NCBI GenBank assembly: GCA_964584805.1
Contig: CAZPAY010000011.1
Span: 9,560-73,559, forward strand
DNA length: 64,000 nucleotides
Reading direction: 5' to 3'
DNA from: JABHIE01 sp964584805
GTDB lineage: Bacteria; Planctomycetota; UBA1135
Shown: positions 59,416-64,000 of the stretch, piece by piece
How the letters are laid out: every line of letters begins with the position of its first letter
Numbering within the stretch: the first letter of the stretch is position 1
Program-made: the position numbers and the translations under genes
Notes under the pieces: generated by a model
Told to the model about the DNA's origin: nothing
Seen by the model: only the letters and a program-made list of their open reading frames with translations
Databases searched by the model: none

Positions 59416-61089
59416 ATGGCTGTAAAACAAATTGCATTCGACCAAGAAGCGCGCGAGCACATCCGTAACGGTGTGAAAAAACTTGCTGCGGCTGTCAAGG
59501 TCACTCTCGGCCCACGGGGTCGCAACGTCATCATCGAGAAAAGCTTCGGCACGCCGGTCGTCACCAAAGATGGTGTTTCCGTGGCGCGCGAGGTTGAGCT
59601 CGAAAACCGCTGGGAAAACATCGGCGCACAGCTCGTGCGTCAAGTTTCGGCCAAGACCAGCGATATCGCTGGCGACGGCACAACTTCCGCGACTGTGCTC
59701 GCTGAAGCTATTTTCGAAGAAGGTCTGCGCAATGTCACTGCAGGCGCAAACCCTGTCATGCTCAAGCGCGGCATTGAATCCGGCGTTTCGACCGTGATTG
59801 ATTTCTTGCATAAGAAAAGCATCGCCGTCAAGAGCATCAAAGAAATTGAGCAAGTCGGCACGATTGCTTCCAACAACGACCCTGAGATTGGTTCTAAGTT
59901 GGCCGAAGCTTTCGAGCGCGTTGGCAAAGACGGCGTAATCACCGTCGAAGAAGGCAAGTCGCTCGACACCGAGATTACTTGGGTGGAAGGCATGCAGTTT
60001 GACAAGGGCTACTTGTCACCGCACTTTGCGACCGACACCGAGTCAATGGAAGCTGTTCTGGAAGACGCCTATGTCATGATTTTCGAAAAGAAAATCTCAA
60101 GCATTCGCGACATGCTTCCACTCCTTGAGGAGGTCGCCAAGAGCGGCAAGCCGCTTTTGATTATTGCCGAAGACATCGAGGGCGAAGCTCTTGCAACTTT
60201 GGTGCTGAACAAATTGCGCGGCATCTTTAAGTGCTGTGCCGTTAAGGCCCCTGGGTTTGGCGATCGCCGCAAAGCCATGATGGAAGACATCGCGTCTGTA
60301 ACAGGCGGCACCGCGCTCATGGAAGACATGGGCTACAAGCTTGACAACGCAACCATTGAAAACCTTGGCACAGCCAAGCGCATCGTCGTTGGCAAAGATG
60401 AAACCATCATCGTCGAAGGCGGTGGTGATGCTGCTGCAATGAAAGCACGCAGTGAACAAATCAAAGCTGAGATCGAGCGCACAACTTCCGACTACGATCG
60501 CGAAAAGTTGGTCGAACGCTTGGCCAAGTTGTCTGGCGGCGTTGCCGTCCTCAACATTGGTGCAGCGACAGAAGCCGAGATGAAAGAAAAGAAAGCCCGC
60601 GTCGAAGATGCGTTGCACTCCGTGCGCGCCGCTTCGGAAGAGGGTGTTCTGCCTGGCGGCGGCACCGCTTTGGTGCGTGCGCAAAAAGCCATTGATGCAC
60701 TTGATCTAGAGGGCGACATGCTCGCTGGCGCTCAAATCGTCAAACGCGCTCTTGAGGCTCCGATGCGTCAGATTGCGACCAATGCTGGTGTTGACGGCTC
60801 TATTGTTGTCGATTCCGTGCGTCGTGAAAAGGCGTTTGGCAAAGGCTACAACGCGGCAACTAACGAGTATGTCGACTTGGTTAAAGCTGGTGTGATTGAC
60901 CCCACAAAGGTGGTGCGCACGGCTCTGCAAAACGCGGCATCGGTCTCGACCTTGCTACTCACAACTGAGGCTGTAGTTTCTGAAATCCCAGAGCCTGCTC
61001 CACCAATGCCTGCTGGCGGCGACCCAATGGGTGGCATGGGCGGTATGGGTGGCATGGGTGGCGGTATGCCTGGCATGGGCGGTTTCTAA
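59416..61089 (+). CDS. groL: Chaperonin GroEL
   Basis: The 557-residue ATP-driven folding chamber has LGPRGRNVIIEKSFG, GDGTTSATVLAEA (ATP site), the apical domain, GGVAVLNIGAATEAEMKEKKARVEDALHS, VLPGGGTAL and the C-terminal GGM repeat (GGMGGMGGMGGGMPGMGGF). GAGGT lies 8 nt before the ATG. It is co-transcribed with groES. The downstream terminator overlaps the neighbouring methyltransferase gene. Confidence 0.98.
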   Translation: MAVKQIAFDQEAREHIRNGVKKLAAAVKVTLGPRGRNVIIEKSFGTPVVTKDGVSVAREVELENRWENIGAQLVRQVSAKTSDIAGDGTTSATVLAEAIFEEGLRNVTAGANPVMLKRGIESGVSTVIDFLHKKSIAVKSIKEIEQVGTIASNNDPEIGSKLAEAFERVGKDGVITVEEGKSLDTEITWVEGMQFDKGYLSPHFATDTESMEAVLEDAYVMIFEKKISSIRDMLPLLEEVAKSGKPLLIIAEDIEGEALATLVLNKLRGIFKCCAVKAPGFGDRRKAMMEDIASVTGGTALMEDMGYKLDNATIENLGTAKRIVVGKDETIIVEGGGDAAAMKARSEQIKAEIERTTSDYDREKLVERLAKLSGGVAVLNIGAATEAEMKEKKARVEDALHSVRAASEEGVLPGGGTALVRAQKAIDALDLEGDMLAGAQIVKRALEAPMRQIATNAGVDGSIVVDSVRREKAFGKGYNAATNEYVDLVKAGVIDPTKVVRTALQNAASVSTLLLTTEAVVSEIPEPAPPMPAGGDPMGGMGGMGGMGGGMPGMGGF

Positions 61090-61120
61090 ACTGCTTTAAC
61101 CACTCGCGCTCCTGCGCGCA

Positions 61121-61154
61121 ACGCAAGCCGCTAATGACGCGGCTTGCGTTTTTT
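61121..61154. terminator. groEL terminator overlapping the end of the methyltransferase gene
   Basis: The arms ACGCAAGCCGC (61121-61131) and GCGGCTTGCGT (61139-61149) form an 11-bp stem followed by T6 on the plus strand. The stem-loop lies mostly inside the last codons of the minus-strand methyltransferase (61131-61149 encode its RKPRH* end). Confidence 0.9.
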
Positions 61155-61880
61155 CTTTTTACGCTTTGGTTTTTGCGTGGGCGCGGTATCCACCAATTCA
61201 ATTGGCTTACGCGCAATAATTAAATGCTGAAAACCGCGAAGGAAAAAATTCTGCTCTTCGGCAGCCATGTGGTAATTGCCCTTTTTTAAATCTTTATTCC
61301 CTCGCACTACGGCAACATGATCGACAATTTCTACAATTTGCGAAAGCATGTAAATAAACTGAGAACCAATCGGAACAAAAGTGCCTTTCTTTAATACATC
61401 AGCGGCATAGACGGCCATATACCCGCCCGGCTTCACTACGCGCCACATCTCTTCGAATACTTGGCCCATGGCCTCGAAGTAGGCATCGTCACGCGCATCT
61501 AACTCACCGATGCATTCTTCACGCTCGCTGTATCGCAAATTGCGACCATAAGGTGGGTCGACAAATGCAAAGTCAACGGAGTCGTCTTCCAGCGGCAGTT
61601 TTCGCGCATCCCCCTCAATGACATCGGGGTGATGCGGCTGCAAATCAAAGCCCACGCCTTCACGATTCATATCTGCACAGACATCGAGCGTCGTGCCCGA
61701 GCCGCACATCGGGTCGAGCACAGCACTACCCTCTTCGGTGTAGCGTTCGAGCAAATTCCAAATCACCCACGACGGCGTCGCGCCGCGGTAACTGGAACTA
61801 CCCTGCTCACCCTTGCCGTAATGCTGCGAAGGGTATTGCCAGAGAGTCGTCGTTTGAAGGCTGAGTTTAGGTTTAGGCAC
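61131..61880 (-). CDS. Orphan SAM-dependent nucleic-acid methyltransferase (DPPY type)
   Basis: The 249-residue protein has N-terminal LWQYPSQHYG and SYRGATPSWVIWNLLERYT, SAM motif I in VLDPMCGSGTTLDVC, acidic motif GFDLQPH, EGDARKLPLEDDSVDFAFVDPPYGRN (motif IV DPPY) and PGGYMAVYAADVL. DPPY with these flanks suggests N4-cytosine or N6-adenine DNA methylation, although TRM11-type RNA guanine methylases share it. A Lys/Arg-rich tail (KPKRKKKKRKPRH) ends the protein. No restriction partner is nearby, so it is orphan. Starts with GTG at 61880. Confidence 0.8.
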   Translation of the reverse strand: MPKPKLSLQTTTLWQYPSQHYGKGEQGSSSYRGATPSWVIWNLLERYTEEGSAVLDPMCGSGTTLDVCADMNREGVGFDLQPHHPDVIEGDARKLPLEDDSVDFAFVDPPYGRNLRYSEREECIGELDARDDAYFEAMGQVFEEMWRVVKPGGYMAVYAADVLKKGTFVPIGSQFIYMLSQIVEIVDHVAVVRGNKDLKKGNYHMAAEEQNFFLRGFQHLIIARKPIELVDTAPTQKPKRKKKKRKPRH

Positions 61881-61936
61881 GGGCGGATTTTACTCGCGCC
61901 CGTGCCCATTCCCGTTTCTCATGAATTGAAAAGTGA

Positions 61937-62839
61937 TTAACTCACTTCAAGCTCAGTCTTCACACTGCCGATGACGCGGCTTGTGAAATCATCAAGATAC
62001 TCAACCATCGGGCGGAATGTGCCGGCCGTAGTTGGTGTAAACATGATGTCGTACCGCTCACCTGGCCCAAGCTCCCAACTGGTGGCTTGAATCGGTGTGG
62101 GCATCGGGCGCCCGTCTGTGGCTACGATTTCAAAAGGCAGGCCGTCAAGACTGACGCGCGCCCATTGATAACTCGACTGAACCAGGCGCAAATACACCTT
62201 TTGACCGCGTTGGACGGCAATGCGAGTCATCGCATCCGTCGAAGCTGCAGCCGTTTCGCCACCATTAATAACAAAACCATCTGGATTGAAACGCGCGGTT
62301 TCAGGACCTGATGCAATCAAATTGTCATTCCAGCTTGTATCAGTCGTCGCCAAATTCCAGAGAACCTCCTCATCGAAAGTGGGGCCGCCGTCCCAAGCGC
62401 GGTTTGTGGAGCCGTCGGACGGGCGCACAATGATCGTGCCGAACATGCCTTTTGCGTAATGCAAAACCGTGTCGACATGACAGTGATAATGAAATGTGCC
62501 GGCGTGGAGCGGGCGAAAGACGTACTTGTATGAGCTAAACGCATCGACCTCGAATGAAGTCGTCGGCACACCGTCGTTAGCTTGATCGACATCGAGACCA
62601 TGCAAGTGGATAGTGTGAGGCATGCCGCTGCGATTGTAAAAATCAATGCTGCACAATTCGCCTTCGCGGAACTCAAGGTGCGAGCCGAGCGAAGTGCGAT
62701 CGCCACCAAAGCCTTCGCCGCCATGCTCTGGGTCAATGAAGCACCAAACAAAGTGATTACTGCCGCCGATTTCAATCGAACCCATCATTCGGGATTCGAG
62801 TTTCCAATCAGCCTGAACTATATTTCCGAGACCAGCCAT
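61937..62839 (-). CDS. Cupredoxin/multicopper-oxidase-like protein without signal peptide
   Basis: The 300-residue protein has two cupredoxin domains. The first (about 25-140) shows a copper-site pattern HTIHLHGL (H-x-H) and AGTFHYHCHVDTVLHYAKGMFG, a type 1/type 3-like His-Cys-His set with spacing wider than in classical HCHxxxHxxxxM. The second (about 190-300) has LRLVQSSYQWARVSLDG, PGERYDIMFTP. No signal peptide is present, although the domain type is normally extracytoplasmic. The ATG lies one codon after the in-frame TAA that ends the upstream cupredoxin gene. It may be the second half of one longer protein or a partner exported by hitchhiking. Confidence 0.78.
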   Translation of the reverse strand: MAGLGNIVQADWKLESRMMGSIEIGGSNHFVWCFIDPEHGGEGFGGDRTSLGSHLEFREGELCSIDFYNRSGMPHTIHLHGLDVDQANDGVPTTSFEVDAFSSYKYVFRPLHAGTFHYHCHVDTVLHYAKGMFGTIIVRPSDGSTNRAWDGGPTFDEEVLWNLATTDTSWNDNLIASGPETARFNPDGFVINGGETAAASTDAMTRIAVQRGQKVYLRLVQSSYQWARVSLDGLPFEIVATDGRPMPTPIQATSWELGPGERYDIMFTPTTAGTFRPMVEYLDDFTSRVIGSVKTELEVS

Positions 62840-62842
62840 GAT

Positions 62843-63817
62843 TTAACTCGCAACAATGAGGGTGAGCTGACCATACGGGTAAAGACCATTTGCGGTCACC
62901 GCTGTCAGAGAGTGTGGGTGGACGGGATATGAACCCGGCTGATTGATTTCGATAACGACATCGACCGTTGAGCCGCTGGCAACTTCGATCGTGTCTTTTG
63001 GCGGGAAGGCTGTTACTGGCACATTATTCCGCGCGACCACAAGAGCGTGATAACCATGAAAGTGAATACTCTGACGCATGTGGCCAGAATTCGACATGCG
63101 CAGCAAAACGCGCTCGCCGTTATTGCAGACAATGAGCGTGTCCGGGTCAGCGCCAGTGTCGGGGTAGGCGTTGCCGTTTAGCGTGAAAAAATTCGGCTGA
63201 TACTCAGAGATGTTTGGCATCTGCAAATTCGCAGCAGCCATGTTCCAGCGATTATCCGAATCTTGATAATGCAAGGTGTACTCGCGATCAAACGCAGGGC
63301 CGCCGCTCCACAATTCTTGAGCGCCACTGCTCGGCCGCGACACCATCGTGCCGGCCAAACCGCAAGGGCCCGAAACCACACGGTAACTTTCTTGGCTCAA
63401 TTGATAACTGCCCGCAGGCGGCATCGTGAACATCACCCAACCCGTCTGCCCAGCAGGGACGACAGGCGCGACGATGACGCCAGGAATGGAGGGCTGAAGA
63501 GGAACTCGAGTCGAGTTCTTGAGGCCGAGCACAATCGTCTCACCCTCCGTTGCTTCAAAATAGGGCAACCTGCCGCGTTTGGCCGAGCCTTGATAGGGCT
63601 GAAAGCGGTAGAAGTGCACGGTCGAGCCATCAGCAAAAGATTCGTCCGTTTCAACGGCCTCGATAGCCCAAAGGGTGTACGCCGCTGCAGGTTGAGCCGC
63701 CGAAGCATGGGGCAAAAGCGAGGTTCCGGCAGCCATAACTCCTGCTGTGCAAGCAAGTTGGCCAAGAAACTCCCGCCGGCTCGCCAAGGAGCCAGAGGTG
63801 GAGGGTTGGGAATTCAT
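62843..63817 (-). CDS. Tat-exported cupredoxin/multicopper-oxidase-like protein
   Basis: The 324-residue protein has a twin-arginine signal (SRREFLGQLACTAGVMAAGTS, about 13-34) followed by ASA cleavage. The first cupredoxin domain lies at about 60-180. The second (about 190-324) has HFHGYHALVVA and SYPVHPHSLTAVTANGLYPYGQL, a His-rich copper site resembling but not equal to classical MCO motifs. AAAGGGG lies about 11 nt before the ATG. The gene ends in TAA and, one codon later in the same frame, the next cupredoxin gene starts. The two together would equal a four-domain protein of about 626 residues. Confidence 0.8.
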   Translation of the reverse strand: MNSQPSTSGSLASRREFLGQLACTAGVMAAGTSLLPHASAAQPAAAYTLWAIEAVETDESFADGSTVHFYRFQPYQGSAKRGRLPYFEATEGETIVLGLKNSTRVPLQPSIPGVIVAPVVPAGQTGWVMFTMPPAGSYQLSQESYRVVSGPCGLAGTMVSRPSSGAQELWSGGPAFDREYTLHYQDSDNRWNMAAANLQMPNISEYQPNFFTLNGNAYPDTGADPDTLIVCNNGERVLLRMSNSGHMRQSIHFHGYHALVVARNNVPVTAFPPKDTIEVASGSTVDVVIEINQPGSYPVHPHSLTAVTANGLYPYGQLTLIVAS

Positions 63818-63878
63818 AATTAGAACTACCCCTTTTTTTTCAAACCGTTCTTCTAAATATGAGTTTTATATAACAAAA

Positions 63879-63906
63879 ACAGACCGCACCCTAAAGTGCG
63901 GTCTGT
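63879..63906 (-). terminator. Terminator downstream of tRNA-Leu
   Basis: The perfect inverted repeat ACAGACCGCAC (63879-63889) and GTGCGGTCTGT (63896-63906), followed on the minus strand by TTTTGTTA, terminates the minus-strand tRNA-Leu transcript before the cupredoxin genes. The cupredoxin pair therefore needs its own promoter in 63818-63878. Confidence 0.88.
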
Positions 63907-63912
63907 GAGTTT

Positions 63913-64000
63913 TGGTGCCGGGAACAGGGGTCGAACCTGCACTGAGTATTATCCCAACATGGCCCTCAACCATGCGCGTCTGCCAATTCCGCCATCCCGG
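63913..64000 (-). tRNA. tRNA-Leu (GAG), missing its first base at the window edge
   Basis: The minus strand folds as a class II tRNA: acceptor (G)CCGGGA/TCCCGGC, anticodon stem CATGG/CCATG with loop TTGAGGG giving anticodon GAG, a long variable arm, and T arm CAGG TTCGACC CCTG. CCA is encoded at 63915-63913. The expected first G lies just outside the window. Confidence 0.96.

Overview
The window is a dense chromosomal segment of a Gram-negative-type bacterium. Several features point to the Planctomycetota, probably a deep, poorly cultured lineage: a TM-anchored alpha/alpha-toroid (squalene-cyclase-like) protein beside an FHA/Ser-Thr kinase fused to the same toroid, a secreted HEAT-repeat/von Willebrand A protein, a CehA/McBA-like PHP hydrolase, a c-type cytochrome with an appended haem-domain-like region, and the style of its GroES/GroEL. 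This placement is inferred from gene content, not from a phylogeny. The standard genetic code is used, with many GTG and some TTG starts. No rRNA, CRISPR array, transposase or phage gene is visible.

Layout. 1-8898 (minus) is a housekeeping operon read aroF-tpiA-secG-pyrE-yicC-gmk-coaC-coaB-ftsK-rimO, with most joints overlapping by 4-14 nt; rimO runs off the left edge. dgt (plus) follows, then a large solitary PLD/superfamily II helicase/DUF3427 protein (10119-13232, minus) that looks like a defence or repair insertion, then thiD and fabI (minus). 14867-20053 (plus) holds rnc, mfd and a parvulin-type chaperone. 20140-24676 (plus) is the most distinctive locus: two tandem paralogous toroid proteins, the second fused to an FHA domain and a Ser/Thr kinase through a transmembrane segment. 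24755-27337 holds rpsT, a TPR protein, def, ribF and tRNA-Phe, the tRNA overlapping the ribF 3' end. 27393-29399 encodes a PD-(D/E)XK nuclease resembling the catalytic domain of Card1/DUF1887 proteins, embedded in arginine/glycine-rich and acidic low-complexity tails.

29487-42111 carries a DUF255 thioredoxin-fold protein, a dihaem cytochrome, a BaiN-type flavoprotein, an esterase, MltA, an EamA transporter, an isoaspartyl peptidase, a NagZ-like GH3 enzyme, a sodium:solute symporter and a Bax-inhibitor-1 protein; MltA, NagZ and the symporter could form a murein-turnover set. 42119-50614 holds the HEAT-VWA protein, priA, a CobW GTPase, a tiny cysteine-rich exported protein, rnd and a PHP-type hydrolase. 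50671-56605 has a histidine kinase/response regulator pair and three exported proteins (S8 protease, small unknown, matrixin). 56689-61880 has TPR, NUDIX, MgtC, zinc-ribbon, CheY-like, groES, groEL and an orphan DNA/RNA methyltransferase. 61937-63817 holds two cupredoxin proteins separated only by one in-frame stop, and tRNA-Leu(GAG) reaches the right edge.

Two themes stand out: extreme compaction, with tail-to-tail genes repeatedly overlapping at their 3' ends, and unusual multidomain proteins inserted between housekeeping genes. The best candidates for new biology are the kinase-toroid pair, the RG-rich Card1-like nuclease, and the cupredoxin pair split by one stop codon.
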